This document shows, one piece after another, positions 1 through 13,700 of a DNA stretch of 64,000 bases. Both the position numbers and the translations under genes were made by a program. Under the pieces are notes generated by a model. That model was not told where the DNA came from. It made no database searches and saw only the letters and a program-made list of their open reading frames with translations. The first letter of the stretch is position 1; each line of letters starts with the position of its first letter. Source of the stretch: Plazaster borealis (taxonomy: Eukaryota > Echinodermata > Asteroidea > Forcipulatida > Labidiasteridae). The DNA is taken from assembly GCA_021014325.1 (NCBI GenBank), contig CM037474.1, positions 19,896,488-19,960,487 of the forward strand, read 5' to 3'.

Positions 1-445
1 TTATGACGTGACTATGTGTTTGAGACGCCATATTGCCGGTCAATGACCAGCTGCAAGATCCTAACCCTGACCGGCAAGATGGCTGCCGTTGCGGTACGCG
101 GGGCAGTGACGTCGGCTGTAAAACCAGACGGATAGTCCTGTGCGCACAGCGTTGGCAGCGCCCATTCCCCCCCCCCCCCATCTGGATAAAAGAAGAATAG
201 CTCAGAATGCAGAAAGGGAAATACCCTTTTTGCATTCTGAGCTTTTCGTGGAAGTTATCTTTTCATCTAAATTTAGTACAACGTTTTCAAATTTTCTCTT
301 TGTGTTTTCCTTCGTTATAAAAAGGAAAAACGACATTCACTGAAATAATGTCGAAATCTAGAAAAAAAGAATTTACAAGAAGTTTAAACGCAGAAAAAAC
401 CCTCTTAGTGACCTATTATTATTGTCTATAGACCTCTGACTACTG
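1..445. other. Left edge, no gene recognised
   Basis: I see no coding region, RNA gene or complete repeat here. There is a short C-homopolymer near 168-179 and AT-rich sequence after about 240. The short open frames have no recognisable protein features. Confidence 0.5.
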
Positions 446-660
446 AATGAAATGCTCCAGCTGTGGAATTCCCTTCCCCGTTACATCCGGGAAGCCAACA
501 CAATCAAGTTCTTAAAAACCCATTTGTTTGTGTATGATGGCGCCGTTGTATGGCGACACGGTTTTGCGTGCTCTAATTTTTTAGACACGCAAAACCAAAA
601 CGCATTTCACTGTATAATTATATTTTACAAGTGACAATAAAACATTAATAATAATAATAA
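446..660 (+). mobile_element. 3' end of a non-LTR retrotransposon (LINE) ORF2
   Basis: The frame around 446-634 reads LQLWNSLPRYIREA followed by FLKTHLF. This is the conserved WNSLP..IR.A...F(K)..LKTHLF ending found just after the reverse transcriptase domain of CR1/L2/Jockey-like LINEs. The frame stops at about 632 and is followed within 30 bases by an AATAATAATAA microsatellite, a usual 3' tail of this element type. No upstream RT or endonuclease sequence is visible, so this is a 5'-truncated dead copy. The clade is not resolved. Confidence 0.7.
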
Positions 661-841
661 TCATGCGATATATTTTGGTTGTATAGTTTTGTATCCGTAT
701 CATTGTTTGTATCTTTATTCATAATCGTGTCAGCTTTCGCTCCGATCTTTGTGGGGAGCTGTGTCCTGAATCCGTTGCACAGCTCTGATCCGTTGAGCTT
801 TGGAGCGCCCTCTGCTGCTGGTCCTTTGTTCAGGCTGATCA

Positions 842-1001
842 CTAGCCTTTAATCAAGGCGCACCGAGGCACCCCCAGATATCACGCACGAAAAAAGACCA
901 GCGCGAGCGGCGAAGTGTATCATGATCATGAATCCTGCTGGTCTTTTTTTGTGCGTGATATCTGGGGGTACCGCGGTGCGCGCGCCTTGACTAAAGGCTA
1001 G
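842..1001. repeat. Large imperfect inverted repeat (hairpin)
   Basis: The arms at 842-901 and about 937-1001 are near-perfect reverse complements. They share CTAGCCTTTA, CCCCCAGATATCACGCAC and AAAAAGACCAGC with their mirror images, and enclose a spacer of about 35 bases. CTAG occurs at both outer edges. It could be a foldback element or a small MITE just upstream of the kinase gene. Confidence 0.8.
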
Positions 1002-1524
1002 CTAGTCACCGACACACACTGACTGCTAGCCTGGTGTGTGCAGCGCGACCAATCACTATACCGGAAGTACTGACTTGTACTGTCATCATACAACACACAC
1101 CCGCACGCAGTAAATCTTTGTTTACTTTGTCGACGTCGAGGCGGGGCCGTTTAGCAGACACACAAGAGAAGGAGATTTACCACATACTGAACACATAACG
1201 TGGTGACGGATTATAAGCTATGATGTTCAAATGATTGCTCCGCTACTGAATTCATCAGTTACGTCCACGAGAGTCCTGAAGACTAGACACTACCTAGCCA
1301 CATGATCCTGGTCAACCACTAATCCCGAGTGATACACAACATAGTAGTATGAATTTAATTTTAAACACGGTTATTTCATCACTTCGCGTTGACACGACAA
1401 CTACAGATCACATGTGATTGTATTGGAGGACCAGCTAGAACTATATTTTGAATTTCATATCAGGATATTTCCTTGTCTTATTTGACCGAGCTTTAAATTG
1501 AAGCTTACATTCCACTCCAGAAAA
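1002..1524 (+). promoter_or_regulatory. Probable promoter and 5'UTR of the NUAK gene
   Basis: This lies directly upstream of the first coding exon. It is more GC-rich up to about 1180 (CGACGTCGAGGCGGGGCC near 1129) and AT-rich after that. An in-frame TGA at 1483-1485 closes the reading frame before the chosen ATG. The transcription start cannot be placed from sequence alone, and a further upstream non-coding exon is possible. Confidence 0.35.
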
Positions 1525-1788
1525 ATGGCTGGGTCAGATGAAGGTGCATCTTCTGACGTATCTTCCGGGTCCGATGGAGAACATTCATCACCAAGAACTG
1601 CATCATCCATCACATCTCAGACTGCATCCTCAACGACTCGCTCTAAGAAAAGAGATTATGTCTCATCAGCAGCAGTCAGGCATCGCCATCGACACAAACT
1701 CAGCCACCGGTTTGAGTTTGTAAAAACACTTGGATGTGGCACTTACGGGAAAGTAAAGCTGGCTGTCCAGCTGGACACAAGGGAAGAG
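1525..1788 (+). CDS. NUAK1: NUAK coding exon 1
   Basis: Codons 1-88, ending in phase 0 before GTAATT. It encodes the Ser/Thr-rich N-terminus, a basic run (RHRHRHK, 52-58) and the first kinase strands with the glycine loop [10 protein letters not shown]. Confidence 0.93.
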
Positions 1789-4700
1789 GTAATTTAGCAT
1801 AGTTACTTTACATTTTCTTCATTTGGAAATAATTGTGAGTTTCAATGTTGATCTTCCTATAGTGTTGCACTAGTACAACTTGAAGCTACATCAAGTTGCA
1901 TTGATCATAAACACTAAATGATTGCATTTAAGTCAAAGCCATGTTTTCTTTTTGTTAATACAGAATTAACAGATCAAATTAACCTAAATTCCCAAACCAT
2001 CAATTTGGTGAAGATTATAAGAATTTACAATTATGATCAGCTGGAGTGGTAGTAACAAGTAAAGTTGTGACTGTTTGACTGTGAGTATAGGTAGGAGATC
2101 AGGAATTTATGGCTCAGTTCTTTAGTGGTTCTTGCAAATTAGGAACCGGGAGCGACAAAAATCACCTCTTCAGTTCAATCATAGTACTTTTAACTTTATA
2201 GGTTTCAAATTATTCTGTTTATAATGTTCTTGACTGCTGTAGATTTGACCATTCATTCTAGCATTACTTTGGTACATCATGTATTTTGTTTAGTTCATTC
2301 CCATTGCATAAAGAAAACTTTTCCTTGTTTACAGAATCCTTTGTTGGAGGATTGTATTAAAGATAACGCCAGTGTTTTTGTGGATGTTGCCATAGATCTT
2401 CATTCCTTCCTGCTGCAAAAATTTTGCTAAATATTTTGTGTGTTTGACAATTTTGACAAATCTTTGATGAACACAGTGATTGGGAGTAGTCTAGTCTTGC
2501 TCAGTCATGAATAGGCACTTCAAATTGGCAAGATCAATGATATTCTGACATGACGACTGTTAAATTCTTTGACTCCAGGCATTTATCCTATCTTTTCAAA
2601 ATGTTCTCATACTCGCAACTCTTCTACATACAATGCCCCTCTGCCTCTTGAGAACTGTTGAGATGTTGTTGATGCGAGCATGATGCAAGAAAGACATTAT
2701 TCAGCATTTTGCACTAACCAAGGATGAGGCAAAACAAACAACTAATTATGTAATGCCCCTTCCCAAGTGTTTGTTAGTTTCTTCATGGTTTATCAAGTGT
2801 GATAAATCATTTGTGATGGCCCTACTCCAAAAAAGTCCTCCTTATTCAAACCCTTTCTCTATGTTCAAACCTCCTTCATTTCCATCATTAAACAGGATGC
2901 TATGATTATGAAGGCTTATATTGGTTTCTGTCCCTCAACCTGTCAATTACAGTCCTACTTCAGACATTCCAGTCATTCCTGGGTGTATTGTTAAACCCAG
3001 ACCCCAGACAGCAACCAGTGCTAAGATAAATTTGCATTATTAAGACAGGTGGGCCAATGGTATAAACACACAATGTAAAACAGAATGCACTAAAGCTGTC
3101 CTTCCAAATGGCCTCAGACAGAACAATGGGAGTCTAAACCACATGCACTCCCATAGCATAGCAAACATGGCACTGAAGGTTATTCCCTGTACAAGCGAGC
3201 ATATTGATTTACTTTTATTCAGTAGTTCTGAAATAAAATCAATGTTTTTTTGCAAATCAGTCCATTATTCTGTGGTCAGTTTGAAATTGATATTGTGTGA
3301 AGTATCGCAGATCCATAATTTAAACAGAAAAGGCTCCTTGAATTAAATACTGACTGTGACGAAATAATCTTGTATTTTCACTATCAAGGTTATTGTTCAA
3401 TTTTAGGGCTACATTTTAATGTATTTATATTTTTGGGGGGTTTGTCAATTGGTATGATTAATTATATATTTTTGATCTCATTTTCAAATGGGAAATATTC
3501 TGTTGAAGTGAAATGTATCAAGTTAAAACTAAACAAATAAAATATTTCACTTTCCAGAATATTTAAATGCTAATATGTAAGTTTGTATCTTTTTAGAAAG
3601 TATTGTGGTGTTCATGCACCTTTTTGTCTTCAGGCTTTTGATTTCAATTTTTCTTATTTTTACAGGTGTATTTTTGTATATTCGGTTTGCTGTATTTTTG
3701 CTTTTAAAAACCTTTTCTTGTGTTGTTTTCTTACTGGTATTTTTACTGTTATGAATCCTCGAACAGGTTGGTCCCGAAAAAACCCTGCAATATAAATTAA
3801 ATAAATTATTATTATTAGGCCTAGATTATTGTAAAAAGGAAATCCAAGGTACAGATTTTGAAGTCTTGATTTTCTTTTTTTCTAACAGGTTGCTGTCAAG
3901 TGTATACCCAAGAGTAAGGTTGACAATGCAGCTGATCTAAGACGTCTTAGAAATGAGATTGAAGTCATGTCACTATTGCAGCACCCTCATATCATCAAAG
4001 TGACTGAAGGTGAGACTTACAAACCTTCCCAACCCTAAAGCTCTGGGCCTTATTTCATAAAGCTGCAAAGCACAACAAAAAATGCTTTCCAGCATATGGT
4101 AACCAGCCAAAATACCATTCCACATGTATCATCTGTGACTGGTTTCCTGCTCATTTTTGCTCAGCAGAAAATTGTTAAGCACTAATTGCTGCTTAAGCAG
4201 CTCTATGAAATTGGGCACTTGGCGTGAGGAAAGAGGGGGCTTTCCGGCTTGTCCTTAGAGTAATGTACCACATTGTGAAACTTGATGAAATAATTATCAC
4301 TTGTGTCAAGTTAAATTTGTTTCTAGTAAATTTAGATAAGCTCAATTCCTATGAACTAACAGTTCCAACAAATATCTAAAAGAGTCTTCTGGTCTTCTTT
4401 TGAGAGTGTTCAAATTTCTCAAAACTCTGCCATTTAGGCAAGTTCTGTGTAGTTTTATTCAGCCAAAGAAATTTTGATTTTTATGATGAAAGCCACTAAT
4501 GTTGAAGTGAACGTTTCTGAAAGCTGTTGACAAATCAGACAATGTGTAGGTCAATGTGTGTGACGCATGTTCCTGAATGGGACAGTACCTTTGAGGCTTT
4601 ATGGTTCATTGGGTTTTGATTCAACACTTTATTTGAATAAAATAGCACTTTTTAAACCAGATTGGTAAATGGGAATTCCTTCAACCTGGTGATGTCAATA

Positions 4701-7700
4701 GAATTTGTTTGTGTTTTGGGATGAAGTAGCCTATGCCAGGAGTGGTGAAGTGCTGGTGGTGTGTTATCAAAATAAAACTGCATTTAAAAAAGTCACTGTG
4801 CATGCTTTTTGTATCAATGGGCATTGCTGTATTATGGCAGTATAAAGTTTTAAATGGCTTCTTGTGGGAGATGTTTTCTATTCTTGCCTTTTCCTGCATG
4901 TTTGTACATATTACTGGATCGGGTAACTGAAATGAAATACAATTGAAGTTAATGCATGATTGATTATCAGGAATTATCAACATTTGGGAATACTGCACAT
5001 TCCCCCCAAAAATTCCCTGTTAGATTTCACAATCAGTCTTTATTTACATCAAGGCTTATATACATCTTTCCACAGTATGTATACATAACCTTATCAGTAT
5101 TGGGTATTTCCAATGTAAATTTAACCAATTATTTCATAGGGGGTTTCCCCTAGTAGAAGGCTTGGGGGTAAGCTTGCATACTTCTGTTAATCCCTATTAA
5201 TAGATCCCAATCATGCATCATTCCCCCCCCCAAAAAAAAAAATCCCTCAAAGGTTTTTTTTACAGGGTAACACCCCCTCCAATTAGCAATTTTTTGGTAA
5301 TTGTACATTTTTTTGTTTCATGCTACATGTAGGACTAGGCATGGACTAGGGAATTGATACGTAGGCAATGATTGACAAAGTTTTATGGTTTGGTAAAAAA
5401 AATTGCACACTGCAGTGGCTGCTGTAGACTTGATTCAAGTCCCGTTCTCTAGCGAAAGGTCCCCAAGCATATCGCGCCAACTAGCAAACAAGCCGTACAG
5501 TGCGCGCTCGCCATCAAAATGTGGTCCCGAGAAAGGGACTTGACGAGGTCGTTTCTTACACTGCACGTTGTTATTGGAAAATGGGGAGATGCACAAAACC
5601 AATGGGAGCGTGGAAGCGCTGCCCCGCCGGTAAAATATTCATTACACTCTGTGACATCACAGTGCAAGACATTGTAAGTGCACGCGTCTAAACGCGGTGA
5701 CACGTGGGGGCGGGCAAACTCATCAGCAGGCAAGTGGGTGTCGGTACCAAAGTCGTTGAATTGCACTTCCCAAAGTTCAAATTTTGCAAACAAAACCGAC
5801 CCAAATGTATGTTACAACGTATTAACTTAAATTTTAATGAACATTCAGTGCTTTCTTTTTATAATTAATCGGTTATTTAAAAATGTATTTCAATCCTCAT
5901 ATAAGTACTCAACCCCCACGAATAAGAAATGAACGAGTCTCCTTTTTGAATGTGTTTGATTGGACAACACCTATAACGCAGCAAGTTTACATATTCATAA
6001 GTGAATACATTTACATATCAGGCGACTGCGGCATCGTCAAGTCCCTGTCCCGTGTGCGGAACAGGTTGGGGAATGCAGACCATCACAAAACAATAGTTTT
6101 ATGGCGATGGCACGGGATTGGGACTTGAGTCAAGTCTATGGCTGCTGTGTTTATGATACTGCAGAATAAAATGTTATGAGTTGAATAACATAAATATTTA
6201 ATATTATAAGATTCCTGCAGTGAATAGGATCAGACAACTTTTATCAAAATGAAAGTAGTCATTTTTGATGGCAGGATACATAATGGCAAAAAAATGTGAA
6301 ATTTCAGACATTCTTGAGCTGTGAAGTGTGAATACAACAATGTGTGTGTGTACATAATAGGGTTTTCCCCCTGGTGTTGTATCATGCAAATAGTATTGTA
6401 TAGCGCCTACACCTTGACAATACCCTAACCGTTTTTGTGAAACGTGGCACCCAGAAACCCTATTGATTAATGACACTGGACTTTGAGATGAAAATAACAA
6501 CACCTTTTATGTTAAAAAAATCTAAACTTGACAAACATTCCAACAATGGAAGCTTACTGCACTGGATCAAAGTGGCACATTGTGCTGTCACGTCTGCAAA
6601 TAATATAAAGAAAAATGGTACCTGATAAATGATGATGATATCAAAAAAAAAATCATGTGTAAATAAACTCTAAGAGGCTGGATCAAGGTAGGAATGAATT
6701 GTTTGAAGTCATGCACTGGTCCTTGCACCATGTTACCGACAGACATACTGTATGTACACAACCATTGTTTAAACAAGAAACTTTACTCTTTCATAGGCCT
6801 ATAGGCTATATATGTAATCGCTGAAATTGTGATGACTAACAATCTTTGCATGTAGATTGAGTTATTTTAAATCATGATAATATTATAGAATTTCCAACTT
6901 GTATTGTAAGATTTCAATCAGATCATAGAGGAAGGAATTCCCGTTTAAAGGGATTGATATCTGTTTGGTAATTGGTACCCACTGTTTTCTTCAACCTTAG
7001 TTGTAGATACCATAAAACTATAACCTGTGAAAATTTCATTTCAAAAGGTGATAGCGTTTTTGAGACATTGCCGAAAATCTGGAGCGGTTATGTCCACGCA
7101 GGAAGAATAATCTGCAATTGGAATACACAATCTGAGAAACAGTACTGCAGTAAAGCTCTCAGACTCAAATTTTGGTGGATAAAAAGTGATATACTTTTGC
7201 ATAAGCGCAGTACACCGAAGTGAAAAGTTTCTCAAAATGCATTTACTATCCAAAGCTGACTGTACTTCTTACTATCCATGTTCTTACCAAGTTAAGTTTT
7301 TATTGCCATTAGTTTTCACCAAACATATACAGACCCTTTAAGCAGAAGAAGTAAGACCAAGTGAGTCTTGGTATTATTTTAAGAATTTGATGGGTTTTTT
7401 TACTGTACAATAAGAACAAACCTCAATGCATTTACACTGTTACTCCATGGTTAATAGAGCTTGGAAGGAGTCTTGAGGCCCCTTGTCTTGAATGATGAAT
7501 CACCTTTGAGGAACCCACATTTTTAGTGGGCAACATCATTCCTCAGGGACATGTAACTTGCCTACCCTACGGCTAGTACTTAGGGGTGACATTGGGTTCA
7601 TCTAATCATAGCTCAGGAATGTTGTTATTATAGCGGGGGACCCCTAAACTTAGAGGAAATAGCTGTTTAGTGTTTAGGTGGTCCTTAGGAAGCTATTAAA

Positions 7701-10700
7701 TTATTTATTATTGCCTTGGAGATTGATAACCATTGTGTCAGCATCAAGTTTTTGCAGAAGTAAACTATTTTAGAAATGGAGATGTTCATAAAATGTTAAC
7801 AGAATTTTTTAATTTCAGAATCATTTCTTAACTTGGTATTCTGTGAACAGATGGTAGAATTAGGGTGTAATTTGTACCATTACGATTTAAAATTTAATAA
7901 TAACAACTTTGCGTCATTATTAATCAAAACAGTATACCACCTACTGCCAGACTTCCCATTGAGCAGTTCCAGCTTCAATCCTAAGCTGTAATTTTCTGAT
8001 ACAGTCAAATTGCACACATGTGGTTCTTGTGATAATTAATCCAGTCATGCAGTTTTTATTTCCTCTGTGGTGGCCAACATTTGTGCCAGCTGTTGCTGCT
8101 CTGGAAAACACATTTATTTGGTTTCAAATGAGGGAAGTTTTATCCTCATGGAGGACTGGTTGTGGGTAGTAGCATGAAGCAATAGAGGGTGACTATGGAC
8201 ATTTACCACATTAAATAATGATGGTGTACAAACATGGTGTACAAACAAAATGTTAAGGTATAGGGCCTATACAAAATTCTAGCATTATGGGGCAATGCTC
8301 ATGTACTTGTATCAGCCAGGATATTAAGCATAATTTACTTTGGGAAAAAAAGGATCTATGTTGTTTGCTTTCAATACTCTTACAAAAAAAATGACATATT
8401 AAGAAGGGTGTCCACATTGGAAACATGGTGTCCAAAAGATGCCCAGACATTTCTCTTCCGTGCTCTAGCTAACAGTGCACTGTAATCTCCATATCTGATG
8501 AAAATTTGATGATCATAAATAAAATTACTTGTCAATCAATCAATCATAATACGTTTATTCAATGTTGCACAAATTACAGTAATAGGCTACAAAGTGAATA
8601 ATACAGAATGCTAAAATATGGTCAAAATGAAAGTACATTATACATTTTATAAAAGTGATAAAAAAGTGAACTTTAAGCAAATCAAGTGTTATATCAAAAA
8701 TCAGAGGCTCTTTGGGTAAATTTGACCAGCATCAGGAAAAAAAGTGTTTGTCAAAATTCTTTTTTGCACAAGCACTTTGACTGTTAACATTAAGTATGTA
8801 ATAATAATAATGTTGAGAAAATAGAATTAGCTGTTGCAAACTGTTATGTTATGATAATTTTATGCACTCATGGCATCCCTAAGCAACCTTTACTTCAGTA
8901 TAGCCTAATTGCTTTTGATTCTAAATCTGACTCGATATAAAGAAAATCGATATTTACCACCAGTGAACTGCCGTATTGAAACTTTCAATAAAATGAAAAT
9001 ACAAGGCCATTTCTGTCTACTGGATTATTTGAGGCCATTTTCTATCCACTGGATTATTTGCCAATATTTCTGCTTGGCATTTAACCAAATTTATGGCTCT
9101 TCCCTGGAGTGATGTGTATACTCCCCTGACAGTTTCCACTTCCTTTCTTGATATCCTCATTTGTTGTTCTTGTGGTTTTTTGATCCCACTCAAGGAAGTT
9201 ATGCAGAGTCTACCAGAACAGTGGTTTCCATTTATCGGAAATTTGAGGGCATTTTTTGTTTGTCACACTGGTTCTTTGTTGGGAGGATTTATATTTGGAT
9301 GAAGGTGGAAATGGGAATGTCTTGTTAATAAATCTACAACTAAAATGCCAGCAGGTTTCTTGCCCACAGGGGTCCACTAGTTTATTACAGTTGGTGGTTA
9401 AATGTCTTGAACTGGATGGGCTTTCCAGAGTTTGCAAGAATGGGAAGGACAGTAGTTTTAATTAAATGGAACCGTCTTGTACAAACCATTGCAACAGAAC
9501 TGTCACAACCTTTCATGACGGGAATTAGGCAGTACACTATAAAGAAAATCATCATAGTTTTTACATCAAAATACTGCAATCCAGTGTCTTTGCTTGTCCA
9601 CAATGCCTTGCAAAAGGCCCAGCTATGGGCAACACTTTTAAGACCTTTCATTGTTTCTTAATATTGTGGATACAATTCAGATTGGGATGCATATCAAGCT
9701 ATCCAAGCTGATAGTTGGAACTGTTTGAACTGACCTTTTCTGTGGGTTTGGGAGTTACCATGGTGTGGTGGTCCCATTTATATAGGCCTAATTACATGAT
9801 GAACTTACAGAGATGACAGTTGTTAGACAATTTTGTTTACATCATGCATCTTGTGCGTTGCATGCTGTACATCACAAACAACGGTCACGCTTTGAAAAAG
9901 ACTGAGTGAAAGAAAATTAAACTCAGATCACCTGATTTACTACTCATTATTTCATCACCCCACCCACCTGACACATACCATGCATTATGTTTAAAAAGAG
10001 CTGGATCCAACCACTCCCCATAAAGCGGTTTGCGGTTGAGCCTCTATTCTAAAAGTTGAACTATTTTGGGTCTAACTTTTACTACGCTGACTGAACATAG
10101 TCAAAGTAAAAGCCACCTTTGCAGTAGGACATGTGATTTCACCAGCCCTCAATTATCTTGTTTTCATAGGCTTTTTACAAAATAGTGCTATTAATCATTG
10201 ATGCTCTTTTGTCCAGAAGTATGCTAGTCTCCACCAGTCTGACATGCAATCAGAAGCGGTGTGTTGTCTTGTAAAGAGGAACAGTGTATTAAGCTTGGTG
10301 GGGCAGGATCTAGGGTATTTGTAGTCCTAATGAGTAGCTGTGAAACTCATCCTGTATTGTTTGTTGATTTAAACAGCTTTACAAGCAGAACTTCCTTTAT
10401 ACTTGGGAATGTACACGAACAAAAAAGTTGTTTTCAAGAACATCGATGGTGTCCTTTGTGGCTTCTAGTATTATGTACCTGTAACACAATAAAAGAATTA
10501 ACGTCATAGCGTCACAAATATTGAAGTGCTCACACCACATTCACATGTGTATCACCATGGTGTCACTATCCCTAAATATCTGGAACTCCAAGAACTGGAA
10601 GTGCCAGATTTATACAAGACAAAGATTTGGGTCTTCTCCGAGAAAAAGGACTTGGAGTTAAGAAAGATTTGTACGTATTCACATGCGCTAAACTGTAAAA

Positions 10701-13700
10701 GCAATTGTTATAAATTCTTGAAGGAATGCACTTCCTGTCAGGATAATTAGAGTGAAGAGATTTCCGGTTTCGCTGTTGTTATTTCTATAAATCCCATTTG
10801 TTGAGTCTACACAGTCATTGAATCTTGTCCAGTGGACCACATCAACTTTGATTGAAATTTCCAAATATAATTCATTCATTTGTTTAAATCATCTTGAAAT
10901 AACACCTGGGTACTCCCTGTTTGTGGTTTGATGTCACAACAAAGACACCAACTGCAAACCTGTAAACAACATCATGTTGATCTCAAAAAACAACACCTCA
11001 TGCAATTTTCTTCTGCTTTGAACCAAGCTCCTTGACAATAATTTCGGAAATGAGAAATCACGTCAACCTTGACATTTTCTAAATCAGTACACACACACAC
11101 AAACAAACAACTCCCTCCATTGTACATTGTTAAAAACACTTACATGTAGCTAACAAAAGAAAGTCAAAAGAGAAGAAATAATTTCATGGGCGTTTGGGCG
11201 GTGTATCAGGTGTCTTTCATGATGAGTTATTAGTTTGGAGTGTATTGATGTGTGTTATTATTGTCATGGATGAGTTGGCTGGGGCACCTATCGCCCAACA
11301 AAGTAAAAGTTCAAGTTTTAAACGCTTACGTGTAGGTATGACTTTCCTTTGTCTCACATTTTAAATGTTCCTCAGACCATGGAGCTATAAATGCTCTGAC
11401 TAAAATTGTAGTATGACACACTTGGAGTCTATGCACATGGGATTCATGTTGCGGTTATATTCTCATAGATATCAATAGCAGGTAGATTCTATCAATTGTT
11501 AGCATTGGGGGCTTGCTTTGAAGGAAACGATCTGAGTTATTTTGGTTTGGAATGAGTTGTCTTCACTGAACCAGAGAATCAATAACTAGGTCAGGAATGG
11601 TATGACTTGTTGCCATCGAGTCAACTCCCAAAACATACAGTGAGTAGGAGACACAGCCCAACAAAGCATAACACATGTTAGTATACATGTACACTGACCT
11701 ACTCCAGTGTCACATCCCAAATCTTTGTTAAATTTTCATTTTAACTTTAAGTGTACAAATTGGATTGAACACTGGAAATCTCTGTTTCTACTGATTTCAG
11801 AAATTCTGTACTATATTCACGGTTTGGAAATTGCAAACTTGTTTTTTTATTTTGCAGACTTGGAGTAAACTGACAATAAATGTTTCATTTGCAATATATA
11901 CAGTGACTATGAGAGTATTTATATAGCTTATTCAGGTTTATTGCGAAGTATAGGACAGCTATATTTGCAAGTGAACAGCTGAGATCAATTAAGATGCATT
12001 ACAAGGAAAAAGCTAACTACAATTCCAAGTAAAACAAACCAATTAGCCACTTTTACGGATGGTATAAATAGTTTTCAGAAGTCAGAACATTTCTTTTACA
12101 GAACTAGAGTCATCATTAGCACTTACCGGTTTGTGTTTGCGTTACTCGGTATTTCTATGGAAATGCTGTTTATATTATCAAGGATTTATAAGGAACCTTT
12201 GAAGAGCATCTGGGTTCACACCCACAGAAAAAAAACCCAAAGTAACAATCGAATCCAAAGCCCAAGTCTTAAAATACAGGTACTTGTGAATCTGAGAAAT
12301 ATATTTTTAACTTGTGTACAAGAATTTGTGTGGAAGATAAACCTGGTGGAGGCATATCTTGTCATCATGGTGATACCATGACTATTTATAGCTCCGCATG
12401 TATGGGAAGAATCTTTCTCGGAAGAAGTCACAGATGTGACTGCACTTATGCACATCATGTCTAGGAAAGAGTAGTTTATTCCTTTACTACGCTATGGACC
12501 ATTCTGCATCTATTTTGAAGATGGTTGAATATCGGGGCCCAATTTCATAGAGCTGCTTAAGCAGAGAATTATGCTTAGCAAGTTTCTGCTGAGCCAAAAT
12601 AAGCAGGATACCAGTCACAGATTGTACATGCGACATGGTACTTTGGCTGGTAACCTTATTCTGGTAAGCATAATTTTGTTGTGCTTTGCTACTTTTTGTG
12701 CTTAAGCAGCTTTATGAAATTGGGCCCTGATCTTCAACCATTTCTTAGCACCAAGTAATCGAACAGCGTGATATAAAATGTTAATAATAACAAATTAATA
12801 AATATCTACATCATGCCCCTATAAAAGTGAGCACACAGGAAGCCTTAAATGCTTGTGTATTCTTGAATGACAAATTTATACAAATTATAGATGAATTAAG
12901 ATGTTAATGAAATGAGAAAAACAAAGTTTAAATGTAGTCTTCAGCTGAAAAATTTATAAAGTACCCCCCCCTGTTTACGATATTTATTCATATATTTATT
13001 CATCTTTAGAACAATTCCTGTCTACAAAAAAGATTATTCCTCTATTTATAAATTTAATCAGTGCAAGCTATCAATTTTGATTGGTTTATTTTCTTTTTGG
13101 AATTCGGATTAAAATAGTTTGGTTGATTATAAAGTGATTAATCTTATCAGTTTGCTACTGATTCTGAATTCCAAATCCGGAATTAAAAAGAAGCAGATTA
13201 AAATGGTGGCTGGGATCTTGTAAACCCTACTACACTAGTAGATGTCAGTGGAGTCAGAAGAATGGATGTGTTACCAAGAATTGTTTGTTTGTTGGGTTTT
13301 TTCATAATGAGTGCAGTAAACATGAAATATATACATCAATACATAACAGAATCCTTGTGTGTGTGTGTCTTAAGTGATTTCCATGAATTCACAAGTACTA
13401 CGGGGGTCCATAGTAGAGGCAATTCATTGGAAAGGAGTTAAGCCCAGTAGATCATGTCACTTCCCTTCAAACCCAGGTTAAATACAATGCTACATTCTTG
13501 GCTTTAATGTGGCGTGATGATGATCAATAATAGTGTGTATGGGATTTAATCTGTTCTAATCTGGTGTACTTATCAAGGATTTCCTGGGAAAGCTATAATT
13601 GTATGGAAAACAGACATTGATAGTAAATTATAATGCACATCCTGTAGACTTCTATGGGGACATATCTTTCTCAAATTGACAGTATTACACCTGTAAAGAC

